Origin: Marinospirillum alkaliphilum DSM 21637
Lineage (GTDB): Bacteria; Pseudomonadota; Gammaproteobacteria; Pseudomonadales; Halomonadaceae
DNA length: 64,000 nucleotides
Assembly: GCF_900119735.1 (NCBI RefSeq)
Contig: NZ_FPJW01000003.1
Location: 1 to 64,000, forward strand
Reading direction: 5' to 3'
Shown: positions 41,770 to 52,297 of the stretch, piece by piece
How the letters are laid out: every line of letters begins with the position of its first letter
Position numbering within the stretch: the stretch's first letter is position 1
Made by a program: the position numbers and the translations under genes
Notes under the pieces: generated by a model
Seen by the model: only the letters and a program-made list of their open reading frames with translations
The model's database searches: none
What the model was told of the DNA's origin: nothing

Positions 41770-43512
41770 TTATGGTGTTGGTCCGGTTTTCTCATCCGGT
41801 GCATCCTTTAAACGCTGTTCATTTTGCCACCGCAGACTGGCTTGCGCGAGGTTATGAGCAAAGTGCACCTTTTCACTGCTGCGAATTCCCGCCTTGCGCA
41901 GTTTCAGGATCAAATGGGGTTGCAGGCCAATGAATACCACGGTTTTCTGCTGCTCCTCCAGCTCCTGCAAAGCGGTGTGCAAGGACTCCATGGCGGTTAC
42001 ATCCAGCGAGGGTACCTGAGTGAAATCCAGAAACACCCCTTCGATACCTGACGAGACTTGACCCAGTCGTCCCAGGGTTTTTTCCGCAGCACCAAAAAAC
42101 AAGGGCCCGGCAATTTCCACGCAGGCAATTTTTTCAGGCAGTTGCAGGTCCTTGTGTTCTTCTTCAGACAGAGTGCGGCTTTCGGTGACCTGAGCCATAC
42201 GTCCCATGAACAGCAGTGAAGCCAGCACAATGCCCACACCCACGGCCAGCACCATGTCAAACATCACTGTCAGGCTGAAACAGGTCAACAGCACCAGCAG
42301 ATCACTCCTGGGTGCAATCCGGATCATGCGCAGCACATGGTGTGCCTCACTCATGTTCCAGGCCACCATCAACAACAATCCTGCCAGTGCTGCCATCGGC
42401 AGCCAGGACAACCAATCAGCAAAAATCAGGATGCAGGCCAGTACCATCAGGGCATGAAAGAAGGATGCCAGGGGTGAGCGAGCGCCTGATTTGATGTTGG
42501 CAGCAGTACGCGCCAGGGCACCTGTAGCAGTGATGCCACCAAAAAAGGGTGCAGCCAGATTGCCCAGCCCCTGGCCGACCAATTCGGCATTGGGGTCATG
42601 TTTGGTGCCGGTCAGTGAATCACCAACCACTGCACACAGCAGGGATTCAATGGCACCCAGCAGGGCAATGGTAAAGGCGGCGGGTAACAGGGCAGCAAAC
42701 AGATCCCAGCTCAGTCCGATGGGTTCGCCATCAGCACCGGGCATCAACCAGGGCAGGATAAAAGACGGAGCCACCGGTGGTATGCCACGCCCGGATTCAT
42801 CACCCAAGGTCCAGCTGAACTGGTCGCCCAGCAATATGGCTTCAAAACCAGGGAGTAGACCAGGGCCCAGCAGGGCCAGTGCGGTGCCCAGTAGCAATGC
42901 AGGCAAATGACCAGGAACTGGCGTTTTTAATCGCGGCCAGAGAATCAGCGTGGTCAGGGTTACCAGTCCCACCAGCAGGTCACCCCAGCTGATGGCGGGT
43001 AGCAGATCAATGAAGCTCAGCAGCTTGATAAAAAAGTGTGCCGTGTTGTCCATCTCCTGCAAACCAAAAAAATCTTTTAATTGCAGGCTGGCAATCACCA
43101 ATGCAATACCGGCAGTGAATCCCAGGGTGACCGGTGCCGGAATAAACTGGATCAGGCGGCCGAGTTTTAATAATCCCATCAGCAGCAGGATCACACCGGC
43201 CATCAGTGTGGCCAGTAACAAACCGCCCAGTCCGTATTGGCTGGTGACCGGCAGCAAGATCACCACAAAGGCGGCGGTGGGCCCACTGACTGAAAAGCGT
43301 GAGCCGCCACTTAATGCAATCACCGCACCGGCAATAATGGCCGTGTAGAGGCCGTACTGGGGTGGTACACCGCTGGCAATAGCCAGCGCCATCGCCAGGG
43401 GGACAGCAATGATGCCAAGAGTGATGCCGGCCAGCAGGTCGGCCCGCAGGTCACGGAGGGTATAACCCTGGCGCAGGCTTTCGCGCAGGGCAGTAGCAAA
43501 AGGAAGGGACAT
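41770..43512 (-). CDS. SulP family anion transporter with STAS domain
   Basis: The 580-residue protein has the SulP membrane domain (residues 15-430): the signature DLLAGITLGIIAVPLAMALAIASGVPPQYGLYTAIIAG lies near the N-terminus, and GQGLGNLAAPFFGGITATGALARTAANIKSGARSPLA in the middle. A STAS domain follows (about 450-570, with VFLDFTQVPSLDVTAMESLH). SulP proteins carry sulfate, bicarbonate or dicarboxylates; the substrate is not deducible. The gene stands downstream of the 2OG-oxygenase gene on the same strand with about 100 bases between. Confidence 0.92.
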   Translation of the reverse strand: MSLPFATALRESLRQGYTLRDLRADLLAGITLGIIAVPLAMALAIASGVPPQYGLYTAIIAGAVIALSGGSRFSVSGPTAAFVVILLPVTSQYGLGGLLLATLMAGVILLLMGLLKLGRLIQFIPAPVTLGFTAGIALVIASLQLKDFFGLQEMDNTAHFFIKLLSFIDLLPAISWGDLLVGLVTLTTLILWPRLKTPVPGHLPALLLGTALALLGPGLLPGFEAILLGDQFSWTLGDESGRGIPPVAPSFILPWLMPGADGEPIGLSWDLFAALLPAAFTIALLGAIESLLCAVVGDSLTGTKHDPNAELVGQGLGNLAAPFFGGITATGALARTAANIKSGARSPLASFFHALMVLACILIFADWLSWLPMAALAGLLLMVAWNMSEAHHVLRMIRIAPRSDLLVLLTCFSLTVMFDMVLAVGVGIVLASLLFMGRMAQVTESRTLSEEEHKDLQLPEKIACVEIAGPLFFGAAEKTLGRLGQVSSGIEGVFLDFTQVPSLDVTAMESLHTALQELEEQQKTVVFIGLQPHLILKLRKAGIRSSEKVHFAHNLAQASLRWQNEQRLKDAPDEKTGPTP

Positions 43513-43615
43513 GGCTAGCGTCCGAGCAGGAGAAAAGAAAACAGTCTGGCCAGTCTAAGGTCTTAAACCCTTGCCTGTCACTTCGACCTAGTAGTGAGGT
43601 CTGGGTAAGGGCGGG

Positions 43616-44335
43616 TCAGAGTGCCGGGTCGATGCGGCCGTTCAGTGAGGCATTGCAACGGAACCAGCCGGCAATGCTGGCACGGTTGGCCGTTGTTGGC
43701 AGCGCTTCATGGGGTATTTCCTCAGACAGAAAACACACCAGGGTGCCGCTGCGCGGGGGTACATCCAACAGCGGCAAACCTGTGTCTGGATGATAAACCC
43801 GCATCTCACCGGCATCTGCCGGTTGCCAGTCAGGATTCAGGTAAAGCACCGTGGTGACCTTGCGGTTACTGCGTCCACGAAAGCTGTCCAGGTGCTTCTG
43901 ATAAAAAGCACCGGGTGGATAAAAGGCGTAGTGGCATTCGTATTCAAACAAACCCAGAAACAGCTCGCGGTTCAGGGTGTCCTTCAACTCCCGCATGATC
44001 GCCAGGTAAGCCTGCTGTGCCGGGGTGCTGCCATCCAGCCAGTGGGTGTAATCACCGCGGATGTTTTCGTTCAGCAGATGTTCCTGGCCACGTCCGACAC
44101 CGGCCGGTGACAACTGGGCGGCCTGATGCAGCTGTTGCAGGTCTGCCAGCAGATCGGTGCAGAGGGCTTCCGGCAGGTAGTGTTCAGCCACAAACCAGCG
44201 CTTTTCAACCAGTGCATCCAATAACTGGTCAAAGCAAATCACCGGAGCAGGATTGATGGGTGTTTCCACCAGGTCTGGCTGAGGCGGTGCGGCTTCCGCA
44301 AAGCTTCGGGCCAGTTGCAGCAAGGGGTCGGTCAT
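43616..44335 (-). CDS. 2OG-Fe(II) oxygenase
   Basis: The 239-residue protein has a prolyl-4-hydroxylase-like double-stranded beta helix. The iron ligands are His and Asp in FYQKHLDSFRG and His in LSEEIPHEALP; the oxoglutarate Arg is in NRASIAGWFR. YLNPDWQPADAGEMRVY lies between. Such enzymes hydroxylate protein residues. The length and motifs resemble PiuC/EctD-distant 2OG family members; the target is unknown. Confidence 0.88.
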   Translation of the reverse strand: MTDPLLQLARSFAEAAPPQPDLVETPINPAPVICFDQLLDALVEKRWFVAEHYLPEALCTDLLADLQQLHQAAQLSPAGVGRGQEHLLNENIRGDYTHWLDGSTPAQQAYLAIMRELKDTLNRELFLGLFEYECHYAFYPPGAFYQKHLDSFRGRSNRKVTTVLYLNPDWQPADAGEMRVYHPDTGLPLLDVPPRSGTLVCFLSEEIPHEALPTTANRASIAGWFRCNASLNGRIDPAL

Positions 44336-44509
44336 GGTCAGGCATCCCTCGGGATGGTGGGTCAGCTATTTTGCGACCGAACAAGTGCGCAATCAAGCGT
44401 AATTGTTGGTCAAGAGATTTCCTTGATGGTATCGGTTGGCAAAGCTTATTGGCTGATTTGAACTTGTTTGCCTAGCTTTGTTGGATGGGTTGCAAAACAG
44501 GAGAATGCC

Positions 44510-45676
44510 ATGAGTCAGTTGATGCCGGTACTCCAGTCGGGTGACAAAACACCGGAAGCAGTGCTGCAATCTCTTTCGGATTTTCTGGCGCTGGCGGATA
44601 TCCGGGTGGATGGTGATCGCCCCTGGGATATTCAGTTGCATGATCTGACTCTGCCGGAGCGAGTACTGGCGCAGGGGAATCTGGGTCTGGGTGAGTCCTG
44701 GATGGAGGGTGGCTGGGATGTCGAGCGTCTTGATGAGTTCTTTTATCGCCTGCTGCGAGCAAGGCTGGATCGTGCTGCCGGTCAGGGACGCCTGTTGTGG
44801 CATGGCCTGCGGGCCAGATTAATGAATCTGCAGACACTCAGTCGTGCCTGGCAGGTCGGTTGTCAGCATTATGATATCGGCAATGATTTTTATGAGGCCA
44901 TGCTGGATTCCCGTATGTCATACAGTTGCGGCTACTGGCAGCAAGGAGCGGCAAACCTTGAAGAAGCCCAGCAGGCAAAACTGGAGCTGGTTTGTCAGAA
45001 ACTGCAGTTGCGACCGGGCATGAAAGTGCTGGATATCGGCTGTGGCTGGGGTAGCTTCATGGGTTATGCTGCCGAGCAGTACGGCGTGGAGTGTGTGGGA
45101 GTCACCATTTCGCGTGAACAGGCACGCTGGGCAGCAGAGCGTTATAAACATCTGCCGGTAACCATCCGTTTGCAGGATTATCGGAATATAAACGATAAAT
45201 ATGATCGGGTTGTCAGCATCGGCATGTTTGAGCATGTCGGGCGTAAAAACCATCGCAGCTTCATGGAGCTGGTGCGGCACATCCTTCAGCCCGATGGCTT
45301 GATGCTGTTGCACACCATCGGCAAGAATCGCCGGGCTAACCTGCCTGATCCCTGGCTGGACAAGTACATCTTTCCCAATGGAGATCTGCCGTCTCTGGGC
45401 CAGATAGCGGATGCTGCAGATGGGCTGCTGGTCACTGAGGATCTGCATAATTTTGGCGCAGATTACGATCGCACCCTGATGGCCTGGCACAACAACTTTG
45501 AAGCAGCCTGGCCCGGATTTGCCGAGCGCATGGGGGAGGGCTTCCGGCGTATGTGGCAATACTACCTGCTGTCCTGCGCCGGAGCCTTTCGCGCCAGAAG
45601 TGTGCAGGTCTGGCAGTGGGTGTTTTCTCCCGACGGACTGGCAGGAGGATACCGACGTCCTGGCAGTTCGGCTTGA
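44510..45676 (+). CDS. cfa: Cyclopropane-fatty-acyl-phospholipid synthase
   Basis: The 388-residue protein starts at ATG 44510, six bases after AGGAG. The N-terminal lipid-binding part (residues 1-125) has NLGLGESWMEGGWD; the S-adenosylmethionine domain has YDIGNDFYEAMLD, MSYSCGYW, KVLDIGCGWGSFMGYAAEQYGV and SIGMFEHVGRKNH. Cfa converts unsaturated acyl chains to cyclopropane forms, often in stationary phase. It is divergent from the 2OG-oxygenase gene. Confidence 0.96.
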   Translation: MSQLMPVLQSGDKTPEAVLQSLSDFLALADIRVDGDRPWDIQLHDLTLPERVLAQGNLGLGESWMEGGWDVERLDEFFYRLLRARLDRAAGQGRLLWHGLRARLMNLQTLSRAWQVGCQHYDIGNDFYEAMLDSRMSYSCGYWQQGAANLEEAQQAKLELVCQKLQLRPGMKVLDIGCGWGSFMGYAAEQYGVECVGVTISREQARWAAERYKHLPVTIRLQDYRNINDKYDRVVSIGMFEHVGRKNHRSFMELVRHILQPDGLMLLHTIGKNRRANLPDPWLDKYIFPNGDLPSLGQIADAADGLLVTEDLHNFGADYDRTLMAWHNNFEAAWPGFAERMGEGFRRMWQYYLLSCAGAFRARSVQVWQWVFSPDGLAGGYRRPGSSA

Positions 45677-45740
45677 GCCTTGCAGCAGCGGTGATTTATG
45701 CTGGTCAGATTGTTGCCGGATCAACTCTCATGGAACCCTC

Positions 45741-48700
45741 ATGGCCTTATTGCAACCCGATCTTTCGCTGCTGCCTTCCACATTACATGCCACAGTTGAA
45801 CAGGCGTTCAGCCGCATCCGGGATGCCCTGTCCACCGCTGACCTGCTGGCGCAGACCCTGGGTAAACCCTTGGTTTCCGAGGTTTATGCCGCACTGGATG
45901 CCGAGACACTGGCTGGATTAACCCGCTTGCTGGCCAGCAGTGACTATGCCGCTGATGTGCTGGTCGCCGATGCGGCCTTGTTGCCGCGCCTGCTGGAACA
46001 GGGGTGGTTGGATAAAAAGCTGCAGCGTGAAGATTATCAGCAGTGGTGTCAGGCCAGTCTGCTGGATGCCGCCGGCCAGCCACCCGCCGATGAAGCCGCC
46101 TTGCAACGGACGCTGCGTCGCTTCCGGCGTGCGGTGATGCTGCGATTGTTGTGGCGGGATGCTCAGCAAGCCGGGTTTTACAAGCAGGTATGGCAAACCG
46201 CAGCGGAAGTCAGCTGGCTGGCCGATGTGACGGTGCAGGCAGCGCTGGACTGGCTGGAAAACCACTATGCCGCTGCCTGGGGACGCCCCTTCCCACGAGG
46301 CACCACACCGGCTCAGGCCGAACAGGGTGAAGTGTCACCCTTGCGCCTGGTGGTGCTGGGCATGGGCAAACTGGGTGCCGGTGAACTGAACCTGTCCTCC
46401 GACATCGACCTGATTTTTGCCTTTGCCAGACAGGGTGAAACCCTCGGTGGGCGGCGCAGTTTTGACAATCAGGAATATTTCACCCGACTGGGGCAGAAGC
46501 TGATTGCCGCGCTGGATCAGGTCACTGCCGAAGGGTTTGTGTTCCGGGTCGACATGCGCCTGCGTCCTTACGGGGATGCCGGTGCACTGGCACTGAGTTT
46601 TAATGCCCTGCAGGAGTATTACCAGGATCAGGGGCGTGACTGGGAGCGTTACGCGATGATCAAGGCACGGGTGATGGCCGGTGACCCGGTGGCTGGTGAG
46701 CAGTTGCTGAATGACCTGCGGCCTTTTGTGTACCGGCGCTACCTGGATTTCAGCGCCATCGAATCCCTGCGTGCCATGAAGGCCATGATCAACCGTGAGG
46801 TGCGGCGCAGAAATCTGGGTGACAACATCAAGCTGGGTTCCGGTGGCATTCGTGAGGTGGAGTTCATCACCCAGGTGTTCCAGTTGATCCGGGGGGGGCG
46901 GGATACTGAATTGCAGGAGCGCTCCATCCGCAAGGTGCTGCCGGTGATCAGCGGACTGGGATTGATGCCGCAACAGGCCGCAGACGAACTGCTGGATGCT
47001 TATGCATTTTTGCGTGATCTGGAACATGCCCTGCAGGGACTGGAAGATCGCCAGACCCAGATCCTGCCGGAAGATGCCCTGGCACGCCAGCGGATTGCCT
47101 GCCGCTGTGGTTTTGCCGATTGGGATGCACTGATGCAGCGCCTGCAGCAGGTGCGTGAACAGGTGCGGCGTCACTTTGATGCAGTGATTGCTGATCCCGA
47201 AGATGAAGAACAGCCCACTGAAAGCGAGGATGATCTGGGTTGCCTGTGGAGCGACCAGCCGGATGCCGAACTGTCAATTGAGCTGTTGCAGCAGGCCGGT
47301 TTCCGCCAGCCTCAGCAAAGCTGGAATCTGCTGCACGCCCTGCAACAGGGCCGGGCGGTGGCCAGCATGCAGCAGGTCGGACGGGAACGACTGGACCAGT
47401 TGATGCCCTTGTTGCTGCGTGCGGTGACGGAAACCCCGGACCCGGATGCTGCGCTGGAACGCACCCTCTGGCTGGTGGAAGCTGTGCTGCGCCGTACCGC
47501 TTACCTGCTGCTGCTGACGGAAAACCCCGAAGCCCTGAAACAACTGGTGCAGATGTGTGCGGTCAGTCCCTGGCTGGCTGAACAGCTGGCGCGCATGCCA
47601 ATACTGCTGGATGAATTGCTGAGCCCTGAAACCCTTTATTCACCGGCAGACAAAACCCGCCTGCAGGATGAGTTGCGTCAACACCTGGCACGCATTCCGG
47701 AAGATGACATGGAAGCGCTGATGGAAGCGCTGCGTTATTTCCGTCATGCCAACGTGCTGCGGGTGGCCGCTTCTGACATCGTGGCGCGTCGCCACCTGAT
47801 GAAAGTCAGTGACTACCTCACCTTCATTGCTGAAGTGCTGCTGGAGCAAGTGCTGCATCAGGCCTGGCGTGATCTGATCCGGCGTTACGGCCATCCGTTG
47901 CGCAGTGATGGTGAGCGCGCTGATCCGGCCTTTATTGTGGTTGGTTACGGCAAGATGGGGGGGATCGAGCTGGGTTATGGCTCGGATCTGGATCTGGTGT
48001 TTGTGCATGACGGTCACCCCACGCAGGGCAGTGACGGTGAAAAATCCCTCGACAGCATCACCTTCTACAGCCGACTTGGCCAGCGTATGATTCACTTCCT
48101 CACGGCCACTACCCCTTCCGGACAGTTGTATGAAGTGGACATGCGGTTGCGGCCTTCCGGCAATGCCGGGTTGCTGGTCAGCAGCTTAAAGGCCTTTGCC
48201 GACTACCAGCAGCAACAGGCCTGGACCTGGGAGCATCAGGCCCTGGTGCGGGCACGGGTGATCTGCGGTGATGCCGAGCTGGTCGAGCGTTTTAATCAGC
48301 TGCGTTGTGCCATTCTGGCGCAGCCGCGTGACCTGACCAAGTTGCGTCAGGATGTGATCGACATGCGCCTGAAAATGCGCGAAAACCTGGGCAGCAAGCC
48401 TCAGGAGGCGGACAGCCGTTTTCACCTCAAGCAGGATGCCGGTGGCATCGTGGACATCGAATTCATCGTACAATACTGCGTATTGGCATTCAGTCATGCC
48501 CAGCCGGCACTGCTGGAATACACCGACAATATGCGTATTCTGGATGCCCTGGCTGCCACTCAGGTGTTGCCGGAAGATGAAGTGCGTGCGTTGCAAGAGG
48601 CTTATCTGGCCTATCGCCAGGCCACCCACCATGCCTCGCTGGAGAAAACCGGCAACAGTGTGGAGTCGGCTCCCTGGCAGGCGCACCGTGATGCGGTCAC

Positions 48701-48743
48701 ACGCATCTGGAACCGTTTGTTTGACACGCCACAGGCCAGCTGA
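45741..48743 (+). CDS. glnE: Bifunctional glutamine synthetase adenylyltransferase/deadenylase
   Basis: The 1000-residue protein starts at ATG 45741; in-frame codons before it overlap cfa and are not family sequence. It has two nucleotidyltransferase domains: GMGKLGAGELNLSSDIDL (about 208-225, deadenylylating half) and GYGKMGGIELGYGSDLDL (about 734-751, adenylylating half), each with its paired VDMRLRPYG / VDMRLRPSG segment and a GlnD/PII-uridyltransferase-type helical domain. GlnE controls glutamine synthetase in answer to PII and glutamine. Confidence 0.96.
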   Translation: MALLQPDLSLLPSTLHATVEQAFSRIRDALSTADLLAQTLGKPLVSEVYAALDAETLAGLTRLLASSDYAADVLVADAALLPRLLEQGWLDKKLQREDYQQWCQASLLDAAGQPPADEAALQRTLRRFRRAVMLRLLWRDAQQAGFYKQVWQTAAEVSWLADVTVQAALDWLENHYAAAWGRPFPRGTTPAQAEQGEVSPLRLVVLGMGKLGAGELNLSSDIDLIFAFARQGETLGGRRSFDNQEYFTRLGQKLIAALDQVTAEGFVFRVDMRLRPYGDAGALALSFNALQEYYQDQGRDWERYAMIKARVMAGDPVAGEQLLNDLRPFVYRRYLDFSAIESLRAMKAMINREVRRRNLGDNIKLGSGGIREVEFITQVFQLIRGGRDTELQERSIRKVLPVISGLGLMPQQAADELLDAYAFLRDLEHALQGLEDRQTQILPEDALARQRIACRCGFADWDALMQRLQQVREQVRRHFDAVIADPEDEEQPTESEDDLGCLWSDQPDAELSIELLQQAGFRQPQQSWNLLHALQQGRAVASMQQVGRERLDQLMPLLLRAVTETPDPDAALERTLWLVEAVLRRTAYLLLLTENPEALKQLVQMCAVSPWLAEQLARMPILLDELLSPETLYSPADKTRLQDELRQHLARIPEDDMEALMEALRYFRHANVLRVAASDIVARRHLMKVSDYLTFIAEVLLEQVLHQAWRDLIRRYGHPLRSDGERADPAFIVVGYGKMGGIELGYGSDLDLVFVHDGHPTQGSDGEKSLDSITFYSRLGQRMIHFLTATTPSGQLYEVDMRLRPSGNAGLLVSSLKAFADYQQQQAWTWEHQALVRARVICGDAELVERFNQLRCAILAQPRDLTKLRQDVIDMRLKMRENLGSKPQEADSRFHLKQDAGGIVDIEFIVQYCVLAFSHAQPALLEYTDNMRILDALAATQVLPEDEVRALQEAYLAYRQATHHASLEKTGNSVESAPWQAHRDAVTRIWNRLFDTPQAS

Positions 48744-48764
48744 ACACTTTCACCGGAGATTTGA

Positions 48765-49748
48765 ATGGGACATTTTCGCCGCCCGCTGGATGGTCGTCAT
48801 CTGGTGATTCTGCCGGGCACTGCCCAGAAGCTGCTGCTGGCACAAGCCACCCTGGCTGACCTGAAACAGCGCTACCCGGCACGACCACTGGATGTGATGG
48901 CCCCGGCGGCATTAACCGGGCTGGCCAGTCGTTTTCCGGAAGTGGACCGGGTCTGGAACCTGCCGGAGCCCAACATGGGCTGGAAACTCTACTGGCGGGC
49001 AGGCATCGATCTGCAGGGGCAGGGTTACAGCCGCGCCTGGGTACTGCCGGATCGTTTCAAGCCGGCGCTGATCCCGGCGCTGGCCAATATTCCCGAGCGC
49101 ACCGGTTACCGTGGCATGTACCGTTATTCCTTGCTGATTGATATCCGTCTGCCGCGCAAGGATCTGCACCCGCACCCGCTGGATCGTTACCGGGCACTGG
49201 CCCATGACATCGGTGAGCCGCTGCCTGCAATCAGCAGCGGGGCATTAAAAACCGACACTGAGCGCCAGGAAACCCTGCTGCGGGAACACGGCCTGACCAC
49301 GGATCAACCCATCCTGGCCTGGTGCCCCGGCAGCCTGCATGTGCCGGAGCCGGGTCGGCGTCAGGCACCTGCCGCCGATCACTGGCAGTTGATGCTGCAA
49401 CAGGCGCTGGATGCCGGTTGGCAAATCTGGCTGTTTGGCTCACGCCATGAACAACTGGAAATTGATCACCTGCTGCAACAGATGGATCAGGGTATCCGAG
49501 AACAGTTGGTGTCCATGGTCGGCAAGCTGCCCTGGGAGGATGTGGTCGATCTGCTGTCACTGGCCAGCCTGCAACTGGGGCAGGACAACCCGCTGGCGCT
49601 GCTGGGCCGAGCCTGTCAGCTGCCGGTTTGTTTGCCGGTGCAGGGAGATAGCTGCCCAACAGCGGAAAACGGGCTGGCCGCACGGCTGGGTGCCACTTGG
49701 ATGCAGATCCTGGACTGGCCACAAAAACTGCAGCAAAACCAGCAGTAG
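48765..49748 (+). CDS. Glycosyltransferase family 9 protein (heptosyltransferase-like)
   Basis: The 327-residue protein follows glnE by 21 bases, with GGAG before ATG 48765. The fold of ADP-heptose:LPS heptosyltransferases can be traced: LVILPGTAQKLLLAQATLADLKQRYP, LDVMAPAALTGLASRFPEVDRVW, RAWVLPDRFKPALIPALANIPERTGYRG. The second half is diverged: the usual D.G.mHlAaAl and PxvalfG motifs appear only as QDNPLALLGRACQLPVCLPVQGD. It may be a divergent WaaF-type enzyme of LPS core synthesis or have lost donor binding. Confidence 0.75.
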   Translation: MGHFRRPLDGRHLVILPGTAQKLLLAQATLADLKQRYPARPLDVMAPAALTGLASRFPEVDRVWNLPEPNMGWKLYWRAGIDLQGQGYSRAWVLPDRFKPALIPALANIPERTGYRGMYRYSLLIDIRLPRKDLHPHPLDRYRALAHDIGEPLPAISSGALKTDTERQETLLREHGLTTDQPILAWCPGSLHVPEPGRRQAPAADHWQLMLQQALDAGWQIWLFGSRHEQLEIDHLLQQMDQGIREQLVSMVGKLPWEDVVDLLSLASLQLGQDNPLALLGRACQLPVCLPVQGDSCPTAENGLAARLGATWMQILDWPQKLQQNQQ

Positions 49749-49965
49749 TCGCAACAGCAGGGCTGGCAAGGCTTATGCTGCGCTGCAGCTTAGTCCTTGG
49801 TATAAAGCAGTCAGCGTATAAAAATCAGGTGAATTTCTGTAAAATGCGCTGTTGTAAAATTACTAGCCAACCCATTAAACGTTTTACGTATAACTCCGGC
49901 AGAACGTGTGACCACAAGTTACACCCGCAAGAGTTGTCGATCACAACTAAGGAATCGGGGACCCC

Positions 49966-52188
49966 ATGACAACATCCAAGATTGTTTACACCTTTACAGA
50001 CGAAGCACCTGCACTGGCCACCTTCTCACTGTTGCCGGTTGTCAGCACCTTTGCCAAGGCTGCCGGCATCGAAGTGGAAACCAGTGATATCTCTCTGGCT
50101 GCCCGTGTACTGGCCTCCTTCCCGGATCGTCTGAAAGAAGACCAGCGGGTTCCCGACGCCCTGGCAGAACTCGGCGAACTGGCCAAGCAGCCGGAAGCCA
50201 ACATCATCAAACTGCCAAACATCAGTGCCTCCATTCCGCAGTTGAAAGCCTGTATCAAGGAACTGCAAGCTCAGGGTTATGACCTGCCTGAGTACCCGGA
50301 TGAGCCGTCCAGCGAGGAAGAAAAAGCCATTCTGGAAGCCTACTCCAAGGTGCTGGGCTCTGCCGTGAACCCAGTGCTGCGTCAGGGTAACTCTGACCGT
50401 CGCGCACCACCGGCCGTTAAAGCCTACGCTCGCAAGTTCCCTCACTCCATGGGCAAGTGGAGCAAGGCTTCCCGCTCTCACGCTGACTACATGCGTGGCG
50501 GTGACTTCTTCTCCAGCGAACAGTCCGTGACCATGGAAGCCGCCGGTGATGTGCGCATCGAATTTGTGAACAAGGCCGGTCAGGTTGACGTCAAGAAAAC
50601 CCTGAAAATGCAGGAAGGCGAAGTACTGGACTCCATGTTCATGAGCTCCAAAGCGCTGGATGCCTTCTTTGAGCGCACCCTGCAAGAGTGTAAAGAAGAT
50701 GGCGTGATGTGGTCCCTGCACGTCAAGGCCACCATGATGAAGGTGTCTCACCCCATCGTATTCGGCCACGCAGTGCGTGTGTTCTACCGCGAAGTATTCG
50801 AGAAGTACGGTGAGCTGTTCGAAGAGCTGGGTGTTAACCCCAACAACGGTATGGCCAGCGTTTACGACAAGATCAAAACCCTGCCGCAGTCCAAGCAGGA
50901 CGAAATCGAAGAGGCCATTCACGCCTGCTACGAGCACCGTCCGGAAATGGCAATGGTTGATTCCGTCAAAGGCATCACCAACCTGCACATCCCCAGCGAC
51001 GTGATTGTTGACGCCTCCATGCCGGCCATGATCCGTAACTCCGGTCAGATGTGGGGCCGTGATGGCAAGCAGAAGGACACCAAGGCGGTCATGCCTGAGT
51101 CCACCTATGCACGCATCTATCAGGAAATGATCAACTTCTGCCGCACCAACGGTGCCTTTGATCCGACCACCATGGGCTCTGTACCCAACGTGGGCCTGAT
51201 GGCGATGAAGGCCGAAGAATACGGCTCACACGACAAGACCTATGAAATGAAGGAAGACGGCGTCATGCGCGTGGTTAAAGCGGATGGCACCGTACTGATG
51301 CAGCACAACGTGGAAAAAGGCGACATCTGGCGCGCTTGCCAGACCAAGGATGCAGCCATCAAGGACTGGGTGAAACTGGCCGTTAACCGTGCCCGTCAGT
51401 CCAACACCACTGCCATTTTCTGGCTGGATGCTGAACGCGCCCACGACCGTGAACTGCGCAAGAAAGTTGAAAAGTACCTGCAAGACCACGACACCACTGG
51501 TCTGGACATTCGTGTGATGGGCTACAACCGCGCCATTCGTACCTCCATGGAGCGCATGGTTCGTGGCAAGGACACCATCTCCGTGACAGGTAACGTACTG
51601 CGTGACTACCTGACTGACCTGTTCCCGATCATGGAGCTGGGTACTTCAGCCAAGATGCTGTCCATTGTGCCCATGCTGGCCGGTGGCGGCATGTACGAAA
51701 CCGGTGCTGGCGGCTCTGCACCCAAACACGTACAGCAAGTGCTGCAGGAAAACTACCTGCGCTGGGATTCACTGGGTGAGTTCCTGGCGATTGCCGTTTC
51801 CCTGGACGAACTGGGCCAGAAAACCGGCAACAAACACGCCCAGGTACTGGGCAAGGCGCTGGACGCTGCCACCGGCAAACTGCTGGAGAACAACAAGTCT
51901 CCATCACGCAAGATCGGTGACATCGACAACCGTGGCAGCCACTTCTACCTGACCCTCTACTGGGCACAGGAACTGGCCGCTCAGAAGGATGACAGCGAAC
52001 TGGCTGCCCGCTTTGCAGCGCTGGCCAAAACCCTGACTGAAAAAGAACAGCAGATTGTTGCTGAACTGAATGAAGTCCAGGGCAAACCGGCTGACCTGGG
52101 TGGTTACTACCACGTTGACCTGTCCAAGGCCAATGCCGTCATGCGCCCCAGCGCTACCTTCAACCAGGCCCTGGAAAGCGTTAAATAA
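49966..52188 (+). CDS. icd: Monomeric NADP-dependent isocitrate dehydrogenase
   Basis: The 740-residue protein is of the monomeric IDH type: [20 protein letters not shown] at the N-terminus, [76 protein letters not shown] and [10 protein letters not shown]. It oxidises isocitrate to 2-oxoglutarate and CO2 with NADP+. The 217-base region upstream holds no gene but has AT-rich promoter-like sequence. A bidirectional terminator follows. Confidence 0.97.
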   Translation: MTTSKIVYTFTDEAPALATFSLLPVVSTFAKAAGIEVETSDISLAARVLASFPDRLKEDQRVPDALAELGELAKQPEANIIKLPNISASIPQLKACIKELQAQGYDLPEYPDEPSSEEEKAILEAYSKVLGSAVNPVLRQGNSDRRAPPAVKAYARKFPHSMGKWSKASRSHADYMRGGDFFSSEQSVTMEAAGDVRIEFVNKAGQVDVKKTLKMQEGEVLDSMFMSSKALDAFFERTLQECKEDGVMWSLHVKATMMKVSHPIVFGHAVRVFYREVFEKYGELFEELGVNPNNGMASVYDKIKTLPQSKQDEIEEAIHACYEHRPEMAMVDSVKGITNLHIPSDVIVDASMPAMIRNSGQMWGRDGKQKDTKAVMPESTYARIYQEMINFCRTNGAFDPTTMGSVPNVGLMAMKAEEYGSHDKTYEMKEDGVMRVVKADGTVLMQHNVEKGDIWRACQTKDAAIKDWVKLAVNRARQSNTTAIFWLDAERAHDRELRKKVEKYLQDHDTTGLDIRVMGYNRAIRTSMERMVRGKDTISVTGNVLRDYLTDLFPIMELGTSAKMLSIVPMLAGGGMYETGAGGSAPKHVQQVLQENYLRWDSLGEFLAIAVSLDELGQKTGNKHAQVLGKALDAATGKLLENNKSPSRKIGDIDNRGSHFYLTLYWAQELAAQKDDSELAARFAALAKTLTEKEQQIVAELNEVQGKPADLGGYYHVDLSKANAVMRPSATFNQALESVK

Positions 52189-52207
52189 TCCAGCCGGTTG
52201 AAACATG

Positions 52208-52245
52208 AAAAACCCCGGAGCACCGCAAGGTGCTCCGGTTTTTTT
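52208..52245. terminator. Bidirectional Rho-independent terminator after icd
   Basis: CCGGAGCACC (52215-52224) pairs perfectly with GGTGCTCCGG (52229-52238) around a GCAA tetraloop, with five A before and seven T after. It ends the icd transcript and, on the minus strand, can end that of the KGGVGR gene (stop at 52298). Confidence 0.95.
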
Positions 52246-52297
52246 CTGGCAGGGGTCGTCAAAGCATGTGCAGGCCTTACTGGGTCATTACACGAGA

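Noticed and set aside
43550-43620. Second copy of the msrP palindrome (AAACCCTTG) before the SulP gene
   Set aside because: Only about nine bases match and the second arm is not complementary; chance is sufficient.
46335-47174. 279-codon open frame antisense to glnE
   Set aside because: Shadow of the glnE nucleotidyltransferase region.
50026-50988. 320-codon open frame antisense to icd
   Set aside because: Shadow of the isocitrate dehydrogenase gene; composition is that of a reverse-complement frame.
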